DNA of 21,204 nucleotides, taken from Dechloromonas sp. (GTDB lineage: Bacteria > Pseudomonadota > Gammaproteobacteria > Burkholderiales > Rhodocyclaceae). The stretch lies in the NCBI GenBank assembly GCA_017302355.1, contig JAFLDQ010000051.1, positions 1 through 21,204 of the forward strand. The letters run 5' to 3'. Below the pieces are notes generated by a model. It was given only the letters and a program-made list of their open reading frames with translations, was not told where the DNA came from and made no database searches. Below are positions 1-7,095 of this stretch, in pieces (position 1 is the first letter of the stretch; the number at the start of each line of letters is the position of its first letter). Both the position numbers and the translations under genes were made by a program.

Positions 1-481
1 GGTCGCCGGCGGCGAGCAGAACGACATCGCCCGGCACCAGTTCGCCGGCATCGAGCTTCTTGCGCTGGCTGTCGCGCCGCGCCGTGACCGGGGTGGCGAC
101 GCTGCGCGCCAGCGCCGCGAGCGCGCCCTCGGCCTTGGCTTCCTGCCAGTAGCCGATGATGGCATTGACCAGTACGACGCCGAAGATCACGCTGGCGTCG
201 ACCCATTCCCCGAGCGCGCTGGTGACAAGGCCGGCGGCGATCAGGACGAGGACGAGCGGTTGCCCGAGTTGCCCGGCAAAGCGCTTCCAGGCGGGCTTGC
301 CCGGCGCCTGGGTGAGCCGGTTGGGGCCGTGGCGGGCGAGGCGGCCAGCCGCCTCGCCGGCGGTCAGTCCGGTCGAGCAATCCACGCCCTGTTGCCGGGC
401 GGCGGCATCGGCCGTGAGCGCGTGCCAGGCTACTGGCGACGTGTCGTCAGCAGCAGGAAGGGGAGAGTCAGGAAGGGCCAT
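1..481 (-). CDS. Cation-transporting P-type ATPase, N-terminal part (cut by window edge)
   Basis: About 160 N-terminal residues are visible, and the gene continues beyond position 1. The first 70 residues match the N-terminal cation-ATPase domain, with a WHALTADAAA start and a GLTAGEAAGRLARHGPNRL segment. Two membrane helices follow (around QPLVLVLIAAGLVTSALGEW and VIFGVVLVNAIIGYWQE). The actuator domain then begins, with its LDAGELVPGDVVLLAAGD motif. This order is that of P2-type or related Ca/Na/Mg pumps of the inner membrane, which use ATP to move cations. The phosphorylated aspartate and the nucleotide-binding domain lie outside the window, so the transported ion cannot be named. The ATG at 481 lies 52 bases inside the 3' end of the upstream vanZ-like gene. 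That suggests translational coupling. A later start would cut into the conserved N-terminal domain. Confidence 0.88.
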   Translation of the reverse strand, partial: MALPDSPLPAADDTSPVAWHALTADAAARQQGVDCSTGLTAGEAAGRLARHGPNRLTQAPGKPAWKRFAGQLGQPLVLVLIAAGLVTSALGEWVDASVIFGVVLVNAIIGYWQEAKAEGALAALARSVATPVTARRDSQRKKLDAGELVPGDVVLLAAGD

Positions 482-1482
482 AGCGTCGCGGTCCACCGCG
501 TCAGTCCGTTGAAATTGAGAAAGTGGCCTTGCCGCCAGGCGGCCAAGGCGGCGGCGGAGTACGGGTTGGGCGGGGCGAGATTGACCAGCATCGCGCCGGC
601 CAGCAGCGCCAGCGCCGCCAGCAACAGGCGGGTGGTCGCCGGCAGGGCGATGGCGATCGCCAGGGCGGCGGCGGCGAGCAGCAGGCCGATCCGCGCCCCC
701 GGCGTGAGCCAGGCGAAGGCCTCGTCCGGACTGACGAGAATCGCCGCGGCGATCGTGCGGACGATCAGGCCGAGCAGGATGAACAGCGGCACGGCGACAT
801 ACGCCAGCGCCTTGCGGGCGCACAGCACGCGGACGATCAGTCCGACGGCCAGCGCGTTGAACGCGGTGATGCTCGCCTCGATCCATACGAAACTGTGGGC
901 GGCGAAGGGAACGGCGCCGCCCAATCCGAGAATCTGGCGGAGGTCGCCGGCGCCGAAGAGCAGGATCTCCGGCGACAGCGGGATCAGCAGCCAGAGGCCG
1001 AGCAGCGTCAGGCCGAGCTCGGCATGCGGGATCGGCGCGATCAGGCGCTTCTGCCACGCCGCGAAGCGGACGAAGATGCGCGGCCCGGCGACCTGCGCCG
1101 GGATCGCGCCAAGGAAACCGCCGAGCGCATTGCAGGCCAGATCGACGTTCGACGGAACGCGCGAGGGCAGCCATGTCTGCACGACTTCGAGCCCCAGGCT
1201 GACGGTCGCCGAGAGAAGAACGGCGAGAACCGGGGCGGTGAAGCGACCCGGCAATCCGCGCAGGGCGAGCGTCAGCAGGAAGCCCAAAGGCAGGTAGACG
1301 GCGACGTTGGCGGCGAGATCGAAGGCCGTCCAGTAGCGCGGCCAGCCGCCTTCGAGGAAGGTGAAGGGCGAAAGGCCGGTGTCACGCCAGCCGGAGAACG
1401 GATGCAGGCTGCCGTAGATGACCAGGGCGAGCCAGGCCAACGCAAGGTAACGGGCGAGAAGAACCGGGCCGCGGGTGTTCAT
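430..1482 (-). CDS. VanZ-family multi-pass membrane protein
   Basis: The protein has 350 residues. The VanZ core occupies about residues 10-130 and shows the family pattern: LHPFSGWRD near 26-34, D55 with N59, YLPLGFLL at 63-70, SLGLEVVQTWLPSR at 95-108, then SNVDLACNALGG. Several more hydrophobic segments follow up to the C-terminus, so it is longer than a minimal VanZ domain. VanZ was named for low-level teicoplanin resistance in Enterococcus, but in Proteobacteria the role is usually unknown and nothing here indicates resistance. I chose the ATG at 1482 because the open frame further upstream reads as low-quality sequence and overlaps the methyltransferase gene on the other strand. There is no clear ribosome binding site before this ATG. 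The stop overlaps the following P-type ATPase start by 52 bases. Confidence 0.85.
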   Translation of the reverse strand: MNTRGPVLLARYLALAWLALVIYGSLHPFSGWRDTGLSPFTFLEGGWPRYWTAFDLAANVAVYLPLGFLLTLALRGLPGRFTAPVLAVLLSATVSLGLEVVQTWLPSRVPSNVDLACNALGGFLGAIPAQVAGPRIFVRFAAWQKRLIAPIPHAELGLTLLGLWLLIPLSPEILLFGAGDLRQILGLGGAVPFAAHSFVWIEASITAFNALAVGLIVRVLCARKALAYVAVPLFILLGLIVRTIAAAILVSPDEAFAWLTPGARIGLLLAAAALAIAIALPATTRLLLAALALLAGAMLVNLAPPNPYSAAALAAWRQGHFLNFNGLTRWTATLWPFLTLPFLLLTTRRQ

Positions 1483-1488
1483 GGCCGG

Positions 1489-1494
1489 ATTGTA
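1489..1494 (-). promoter_or_regulatory. Candidate -10 element for the vanZ-like gene
   Basis: On the minus strand the sequence reads TACAAT, a 5/6 match to the -10 consensus, ending 6 bases before the vanZ-like ATG at 1482. Transcription would start at or next to the ATG, implying a leaderless message. This fits the absence of a ribosome binding site. No convincing -35 element is visible. Confidence 0.25.
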
Positions 1495-1564
1495 TGGGCT
1501 GGCGCCGCGGGCGTCAGCAGCGAAGCCAGCCGGAACGGGCAAAAAGGCGGCAAAATAGCTGCCC

Positions 1565-3046
1565 ATGAACATGACAAACACCACGTCGGGCGGCCTGCTC
1601 GGGCAACTGGACCAACTCGACGCGGCGCAACTGCGCCGCCTGCTGGTCGAGCACCTGACCGGGCAGAAGCTGGGCCTGACCTGGGAAGCCAACGCCATCG
1701 AGCGCGATGGGGCGCTCAATGCCGATGTCGTCCTGCCCCGTTTGTGTCCGGACTGGAGTCGTCCCGGCGCCGACGGCGGCTACCGCAACCTGATCATCGA
1801 AGGCGACAATTTCGACGCTTTACGCCTGTTGACCGCGACACATGCCGGCAAGATTCGCGTCATCTACATCGACCCGCCGTACAACACCGGCAACAAGGAC
1901 TGGGTGTACAACGACCGTTACGTCGGCGCCAACGACCGCTGGCGACACTCGCAATGGCTGGAATTCCTCTACCGCCGGCTGACGCTGGCGCGCGATTTGC
2001 TCACGCCGGATGGCGTGATCATGGTCTCGATCAACGATGAAAACCGGGCGCGGCTGGAAATGTTGCTGGACGAAGTGATGCCGGGGCGGCGGCTGGGCAG
2101 CCTGACCTGGCGCACGCGGCAAGGCTCGAACGCCGACCAGCAGTGCTTTCTGAGCGTCGATCACGAGCATGTGCTGGTCTATGGCAACCCCGGATTCGCC
2201 TTCAGCGGCTTTGCCAAGAGCTATGAGATGTACGGCAATCCGGACAACGATCCGCGCGGCGACTGGCGAACGAGTGATTTGACCCTCGGCTATTCCTGGA
2301 AAGAGCGGCCCAATCTCTATTACCCGCTGCTCGATGCCCAGACCGGCATTGCCTACCCGCCCAACCCGGATCGTGTCTGGGTCTATGCCAGCGAAAGCCG
2401 GCTGAAGGCCGGACAAGCGGTGCAGGCCAAGACGATGGAAGAATTCATCCGCCTCGGCCAGATTCTTTTCCCCACCGAACAACGCACCGAAACCTGGCCA
2501 ACACGCGAGGCGCTGCTCGCCGCCATCGACGCTGGCGACGTACCGAAAAGCGGCAAGACGCCTTTGCTGCGCTGCGATCTGCCCGATCTCGACTTCTGGG
2601 TGGGCCGTCCGGTCGGTTTCGGGCGGCCGCAGTTCAAGCGCTACAAGGCCGACTTGCGCAACCAGACGCAGCCGCTGTCGAGCTGGGTGGTGCCGACCTT
2701 CGAGGCCGGCGATTACGAAGCCGAAGGCAGCCTCACGTCGGCCACCAATCAGGAAGGCGCCCGCATCGTCGCCGAAATTTTCGGCAACCGCGCCTTCAAC
2801 TACGCCAAGCCGCTATCGCTGATCAAAAACCTGCTGCAACAGGCCACCCGCCCCGGCGACATCGTGCTCGATTTCTTCGCCGGCAGCGGCACCACCGGCC
2901 ATGCCGTGCTCGAACTGAACGCCGAGGATGGCGGGGAGCGGCGCTTCATTTTGTGCTCCTCCACCGAGTCGACCGGGAATTTCAGGCGATTTTGCCTACC
3001 TGCAACTGGACAAGATCGATCCGGCCGACCTGCCGTTCGAGGCTGA
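1565..3046 (+). CDS. Type III-like DNA methyltransferase (Mod), catalytic portion, 3' end frameshifted
   Basis: This reads as an N6-adenine or N4-cytosine DNA methyltransferase of the beta arrangement. The catalytic DPPY motif (DPPYNTGN, residues 103-110) comes first. The SAM-binding motif (DFFAGSGTTG, residues 436-445) comes near the C-terminus, with the presumed target-recognition region between. The N-terminal helix-rich part (LGQLDQLDAAQLRRLLVEHL) is typical of Mod subunits of Type III systems. The frame stays family-like up to SSTE at 465-468. It then reads about 25 unrelated residues to a stop at 3046. The authentic C-terminus continues in another frame from about 2970 to 3347. The product therefore keeps both catalytic motifs but loses its natural end. 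ATG 1565 is followed by another ATG at 1571, and either could be the start. The yhcG-like and res genes follow on the same strand. Confidence 0.8.
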   Translation: MNMTNTTSGGLLGQLDQLDAAQLRRLLVEHLTGQKLGLTWEANAIERDGALNADVVLPRLCPDWSRPGADGGYRNLIIEGDNFDALRLLTATHAGKIRVIYIDPPYNTGNKDWVYNDRYVGANDRWRHSQWLEFLYRRLTLARDLLTPDGVIMVSINDENRARLEMLLDEVMPGRRLGSLTWRTRQGSNADQQCFLSVDHEHVLVYGNPGFAFSGFAKSYEMYGNPDNDPRGDWRTSDLTLGYSWKERPNLYYPLLDAQTGIAYPPNPDRVWVYASESRLKAGQAVQAKTMEEFIRLGQILFPTEQRTETWPTREALLAAIDAGDVPKSGKTPLLRCDLPDLDFWVGRPVGFGRPQFKRYKADLRNQTQPLSSWVVPTFEAGDYEAEGSLTSATNQEGARIVAEIFGNRAFNYAKPLSLIKNLLQQATRPGDIVLDFFAGSGTTGHAVLELNAEDGGERRFILCSSTESTGNFRRFCLPATGQDRSGRPAVRG

Positions 3047-3347
3047 CGCGGCGCACGCCTACCAGTTGCTCGCGCTGCAGCGCTTCGGGGTGGCGCGTCC
3101 GCTGCCGCCGGGGCCGCTCAAGTGGCTGGGGCAGACGGCGGATTGCGCGGTGCTGGTCTGCGAGCGCGTTGATGGCGAAACGCCGGACGCCCTCGCCGCC
3201 GTGCTGAAACAACCGGACGTGGCGCGGCTGGCGGTGTTCAGCCCGCGCCCGGCGACGCTCGCCGAGCAACTGGCGGCGCGTGGCGTGGCGGCCAATTGCT
3301 ACAGCCTGCTCGATGCGCTGATGCGCGGGCAGGCGGGGAGAGCGTGA
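2928..3347 (+). pseudogene. Out-of-frame C-terminal remnant of the Type III-like methyltransferase
   Basis: From about position 2970 this frame (+1 relative to the upstream methyltransferase frame) encodes GISGDFAYLQLDKIDPADL followed by about 100 residues ending LLDALMRGQAGRA. This looks like the end of the same Mod family, where a GGDFAYLR-like segment follows the SAM-binding region. The first dozen codons of the frame (2928 to about 2967) overlap the upstream frame and are not family sequence. In family members as I remember them, about 25-30 residues including a CRDV-like helix lie between SSTEAT and GDFAYL. They are absent here, so a deletion of 3n+2 bases is more likely than a single-base error. 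The stop at 3345-3347 overlaps the nuclease ATG by one base. The fragment could be translated from the ATG at 2928, but no good ribosome binding site supports that. Confidence 0.7.
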
Positions 3348-4417
3348 TGGAATTTGAAAATTCGGCCAATTTTCCGGTCGACCGCAGCGATCTGTACGGC
3401 GGCATCCGCGAGGTGCTGCTGGCTTCCCGGCAAAGGGCGCGGCAGGCAGTCAATGTGACCATGGTGCTGGCCTATTGGGAGATTGGCCGATTGATTGTCG
3501 AGGACGAGCAGGCTGGAGCAGCACGGGCCGCTTATGGCAAGGGCGTGTTGTCCGAGGTGGCGCAACGGCTGTCGGTGGAGTTTGGCAAGGGTTTTTCCCT
3601 GACCAACCTCAAGTTGTTCCGGCAGTTTTATCTGGCTTTCCCAATTGGTCACACGCTGTGTGACCAATTCAGCCGGCTACCGCTCAGTTGGTCGCATTTC
3701 CGCCAGGTCTTGCGTGTGAATGACCCAAGGGCTCGCGACTGGTATGTGCGGGAAGCCATTTCCCAGGGGTGGAGCGTGCGCGCGCTGGATCGACAAATCG
3801 GCACGCTGTTTTACGAGCGTTTGCTGTTGAGCCAGCAGAAGGAAGGTGTGCAGCAGGAGGCGCGGGCCAATATCGCCAGCGAGGCGCCGCCGGACCCGCG
3901 CGAGTTCATCCGCGATCCGTATGTGCTGGAGTTCCTCGAACTGCAAGCCAGCCCGGCGCTGTACGAAGCGGAAATCGAGCAGGGCCTGATCGACCGTCTG
4001 CAGCACTTCCTGCTCGAACTGGGCAAGGGCTTCGCCTTCGTCGCCCGCCAGAAGCGCTTGCAGGTCGAGGGTGAGGATTATTTCGTCGATCTGGTGTTCT
4101 ACAACTACCTGCTCAAGTGCTTCGTGCTGATCGACCTCAAGAAGGGCAAGCTGACGCATCAGGATGTCGGGCAGATGGACATGTACGTGCGCATTGCCGA
4201 CGAAACGCTGGCCAGCCCCGGCGACAATCCGAGCATCGGCCTGATCCTGTGCTCGGAGCGCAATGCGGCGGTGGCCAGGTATTCGCAACTGGCCAGAAAC
4301 CCGCAGTTGTTCGCCAGCCAGTACAGCCTGATCCTGCCCACCGAGGAAGAACTGCGTGCCGAACTGGAGCGCGACCGGGCCTGGCTGGAAGCGGCGCACG
4401 CCGATAAGGACGTTTGA
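3347..4417 (+). CDS. DUF1016/YhcG-type PD-(D/E)XK nuclease domain protein
   Basis: The protein has 356 residues. The N-terminal DUF1016 domain (about 15-170) contains VLAYWEIGRLIVEDEQ, YGKGVLSEVAQRLSVEFGKG and LSWSHFRQVLRV. The C-terminal nuclease domain (about 185-345) carries the PD-(D/E)XK pattern: D248 in YFVDLVFYN, then D263 and K265 in LIDLKKGK, then GQMDMYV at 275-281. These look like intact metal-binding and catalytic residues. Homologues are predicted nucleases found scattered in bacterial genomes and often beside restriction systems; their target is not established. I chose ATG 3347 because it overlaps the methyltransferase remnant's stop by one base (TGATG) and begins the family-like sequence. 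The stop is two bases before the res ATG. The first 350 bases are visibly more AT-rich than the surroundings and contain a perfect palindrome at 3643-3669, consistent with acquired DNA. Confidence 0.85.
   Translation: MEFENSANFPVDRSDLYGGIREVLLASRQRARQAVNVTMVLAYWEIGRLIVEDEQAGAARAAYGKGVLSEVAQRLSVEFGKGFSLTNLKLFRQFYLAFPIGHTLCDQFSRLPLSWSHFRQVLRVNDPRARDWYVREAISQGWSVRALDRQIGTLFYERLLLSQQKEGVQQEARANIASEAPPDPREFIRDPYVLEFLELQASPALYEAEIEQGLIDRLQHFLLELGKGFAFVARQKRLQVEGEDYFVDLVFYNYLLKCFVLIDLKKGKLTHQDVGQMDMYVRIADETLASPGDNPSIGLILCSERNAAVARYSQLARNPQLFASQYSLILPTEEELRAELERDRAWLEAAHADKDV
3643..3669. repeat. Perfect 12-bp inverted repeat with 3-base loop inside the nuclease gene
   Basis: The left arm AATTGGTCACAC (3643-3654) is exactly complementary to GTGTGACCAATT (3658-3669), with GCT between. 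It codes for residues around IGHTLCDQF, between the two conserved stretches of the DUF1016 domain. The low GC content and perfect symmetry stand out. It could fold as an RNA hairpin, act as a protein-binding palindrome, or be a trace of an inserted repeat. Confidence 0.75.
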
Positions 4418-4419
4418 GC

Positions 4420-7092
4420 ATGCTGGACATCGTCACCGCCCAATCCGTTGCCATCGAGCCGGAAGCCTTCCAGAGCGAACTGATCGCCAACCTGAGCGCC
4501 GCGCTGCTGCGCCAGCCGTCGCCGCCCTGCCTGCTGCGGGCGCCAACCGGTTCGGGCAAGACCTACATGATTTCGCGGGTGCTGGAAGAGGTCACGGCGG
4601 CGCGCCGGACGCTGTGGCTGTGGTTCGTGCCTTTCGTCAATCTGGTGCAGCAGACGGAGGATCAACTGGCAGCGAACTGCACGGGCCTGACGCCGGCGAT
4701 GCTGGCGCAGGGGCGCAACCAGGAGGCGAAATCCGGCCTGGTTTTGCTGTCGACCGCGGCCGGCGTCGGGCGGGCCAGGGATCGCAAGGCCGGCTACGAT
4801 GCCGATGGCGACGATACGGCACGCACCCTGGCGGCTTTCGTTGCTCGGGCGCGGGCGCAGGGGCTGGCGCTGGGCGTGGTGGTTGACGAAGCGCATATCG
4901 GGCTGGACAAAACGACCGAATTCGGCCAGTTCGTGCGTTGGCTGGCGGCGGATCTCCTGATCATGGCGACGGCGACGCCGAAGGATGAGCGTTTGCTTGC
5001 CTTTCTCGGCGAGGCGGGCATGAGTGCGTTCGAGAGCTTCGCCGCCAGCCGCGACGAGGTCGTGGCGGCGCGCCTGAACAAGCGTTACATCGAGGCCGTG
5101 GTGTACGACCTGCGGCAGAGCGTGCAGACGGTGGCCGACTTGAAGCGCACCGTCCTGCGTCAGGCCTGGAAGCGGCATTGCCGGCTGAAACAGCAGTTGC
5201 AGGCCGCCGGCATTGCGCTGACGCCCCTGTTGCTGGTGCAGGTGGCGAATGGCGAAAAGTCCGTCGAGGAGGCGGAACAGGATCTGGTCAGCCTGTGCAG
5301 GGTGCATCCCGGTCTCATTGGCAAGCATTCGTCGAACGATCCCGACCCGGTGCTGATGGCGGCGATTGCCAACGACGCGACGAAAGAGGTGCTGATCTTC
5401 AAGCAGTCGGCCGGCACCGGTTTCGACGCCCCGCGCGCCTTCGTGCTGGCATCAACCAAGCCGGTCAATGACACCGATTTTGCAATGCAGTTCATCGGCC
5501 GCGTGATGCGTGTGGCGCGGCCGATTCGCCAGCATTACCCGAAACCGCAGCCGATTCCGGCGGATCTCGACACGGCCTTTGTCTATCTGGCCGATGCCGA
5601 GGCGCAGCGCGGTTTCGAGGCGGCGGTGCAGGCGGGCAGCGCGGTGCAGAGTCGCCTCGAAGGGCAAACGGAGAAGCTGGTCGAGCGGCGGACGCTTTCC
5701 GGCGCCACGGTCTACACCAACCGCGAATCGCCGCAAGTGCCGTTGCTCTACGCTTTGCCGCTGCCGCAGCATTCCTTTGTGCCGACAACGCATCGTGCCG
5801 AGCAATTCACGCCGACGTCCGGTTCCCAGGAGTCGCTGTTCGCTGCCGGCGGCCTGCCGGAAACGGCCGATAGCGGTCTTGACGAAATCAGGCCGGCCGG
5901 CCGCGACAGCCGGGCGCCCCGCCCCGCTTCGCCAGCCAGTGCCGCGGAATGGGAATGTGCCCTGAAGGAGCGTGGCATCCGTGTTTACCCGCGCCGGAGC
6001 GGCTTGCCGCGGTTGCCCGTGGCGCTGCGTCGCGAGGTGCGCCCCCAGTTGACCGACATGGCGCGGGTTTCCGAGGCGGTGGCCAGCCGCCTGGAACTGC
6101 CGGAGGAGTTGCAACGCAACGCCGTGCGTGCCGCGCTCAACCGCCTGAAGGAAAAGGAGGTGCATACAGAGTTGACCGCAGGTTTCCGCCACGAGGAGGA
6201 CGTGCTGGTCATCACCGACCGCGCGGCGCTGGCGCGCGAGGCCATCGGCCTCCTGCGCACCCTGCCGCAGGTCGAGGATGAGGATGTGAAAATCATTGTC
6301 GATGTCTTGAGCAGGCGCTTGCTTGGGCGCATCGACGAGGAATTCGAAGGGCTCGACGAAGAGCAGCGGCCGGATGCGGCAATGCTCAAACGCCATGCCC
6401 GCGATGCGGCCTATTGGGCTATCCGGCGCGAGGCGGGCAATATCGCCGAACTGATGCAGGGCATCGTCGCCGAATTCACGACGCTGGAAGACGCGGCGCC
6501 GCTGCCGGACTGGATGCTTTTTCCGGCAGCGCTCAGTCTGACGCCTTCGCGGCGCAACCTTTACGGCGTCATGCCGCCCGCCGACGACGATCTGGCGCAG
6601 ATCGAGCAAGTGCTGACGCTGGACGAACGCGCCTGGCTGGCTGACCGCGGAGTCGCAGTCGATGGGCGGCGATTCGTGCTGGCCCGCTTCGACGGCGCCA
6701 GCAAGCTGAACAGCGAGGAGCGCGATTTTGCCAGGGCGCTCGATCGCGCCGACTTCGTCGAGTGGTGGCACCGCAACCCCGATCGCAAGCCGTGGGCTGT
6801 ACGCCTGGTGCGCGGCGAGCACCAGAATTATTTTTACCCGGATTTTGTCGTCTACCTCTCGCATTATCCCGGCGACTCGCCGCTGCTTCGCTTGGTGGAG
6901 ACGAAGGAAAATCTGAAGGATGCGGCACGTAAGGCCAAGCGGGCGCCTGAAGGCTGGGGAAAGGTACTGTTCCTTACCCGCGAACAGTCCCGCTTGCGGG
7001 TGGTGAATGACGATGGCAGCCTGGGCGTAACGATTGATTATGATGATCTGGCACCGGTGCGGGAGTGGTTACGGGCGTCGAAACCGGTTTGA
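4420..7092 (+). CDS. Type III-like restriction subunit (Res), DEAH helicase with C-terminal nuclease
   Basis: The protein has 890 residues. A superfamily 2 helicase core comes first: Walker A APTGSGKT at 41-48, DEAH at 156-159, motif III ATATP at 183-187, QSAGTGFDAPRA at 329-340 and motif VI QFIGRVMR at 357-364. A Pro/Ser/Arg-rich linker follows (about 450-510). The C-terminal domain ends in a PD-(D/E)XK nuclease pattern: FYPDFVVYL with D808, then LVETKE with E827 and K829. In known Type III enzymes Res uses ATP to move along DNA and cleaves only in complex with Mod, which supplies recognition. I prefer ATG 4420 to the TTG at 4414 because AAGGA at 4406-4410 lies at good spacing for the ATG. 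No truncation or frameshift is visible. It converges on the symporter gene with three bases between stops. Confidence 0.88.
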   Translation: MLDIVTAQSVAIEPEAFQSELIANLSAALLRQPSPPCLLRAPTGSGKTYMISRVLEEVTAARRTLWLWFVPFVNLVQQTEDQLAANCTGLTPAMLAQGRNQEAKSGLVLLSTAAGVGRARDRKAGYDADGDDTARTLAAFVARARAQGLALGVVVDEAHIGLDKTTEFGQFVRWLAADLLIMATATPKDERLLAFLGEAGMSAFESFAASRDEVVAARLNKRYIEAVVYDLRQSVQTVADLKRTVLRQAWKRHCRLKQQLQAAGIALTPLLLVQVANGEKSVEEAEQDLVSLCRVHPGLIGKHSSNDPDPVLMAAIANDATKEVLIFKQSAGTGFDAPRAFVLASTKPVNDTDFAMQFIGRVMRVARPIRQHYPKPQPIPADLDTAFVYLADAEAQRGFEAAVQAGSAVQSRLEGQTEKLVERRTLSGATVYTNRESPQVPLLYALPLPQHSFVPTTHRAEQFTPTSGSQESLFAAGGLPETADSGLDEIRPAGRDSRAPRPASPASAAEWECALKERGIRVYPRRSGLPRLPVALRREVRPQLTDMARVSEAVASRLELPEELQRNAVRAALNRLKEKEVHTELTAGFRHEEDVLVITDRAALAREAIGLLRTLPQVEDEDVKIIVDVLSRRLLGRIDEEFEGLDEEQRPDAAMLKRHARDAAYWAIRREAGNIAELMQGIVAEFTTLEDAAPLPDWMLFPAALSLTPSRRNLYGVMPPADDDLAQIEQVLTLDERAWLADRGVAVDGRRFVLARFDGASKLNSEERDFARALDRADFVEWWHRNPDRKPWAVRLVRGEHQNYFYPDFVVYLSHYPGDSPLLRLVETKENLKDAARKAKRAPEGWGKVLFLTREQSRLRVVNDDGSLGVTIDYDDLAPVREWLRASKPV

Positions 7093-7095
7093 CGC

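Noticed and set aside
1497..1531. Inverted repeat GGCTGGC / GCCAGCC in the gap between the vanZ-like and methyltransferase genes
   Set aside because: Seven bases with a 21-base loop in GC-rich DNA is not distinctive, and no T-run or known operator is present.
523..2040. Long plus-strand open frame (505 codons) over the VanZ and methyltransferase region
   Set aside because: The product is a low-complexity Arg/Gly/Gln-rich sequence antisense to the vanZ-like gene. It is a shadow frame caused by high GC.
3296..3346. Upstream start for the YhcG-like nuclease at 3296
   Set aside because: It would add 17 non-family residues that overlap the methyltransferase remnant. The ATG at 3347 fits the one-base overlap and the family N-terminus.
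4159..6864. Long minus-strand frames opposite the nuclease and res genes
   Set aside because: The translations show no domain and are rich in Arg, Gln, His and Ala. The plus strand carries clear helicase and nuclease motifs.
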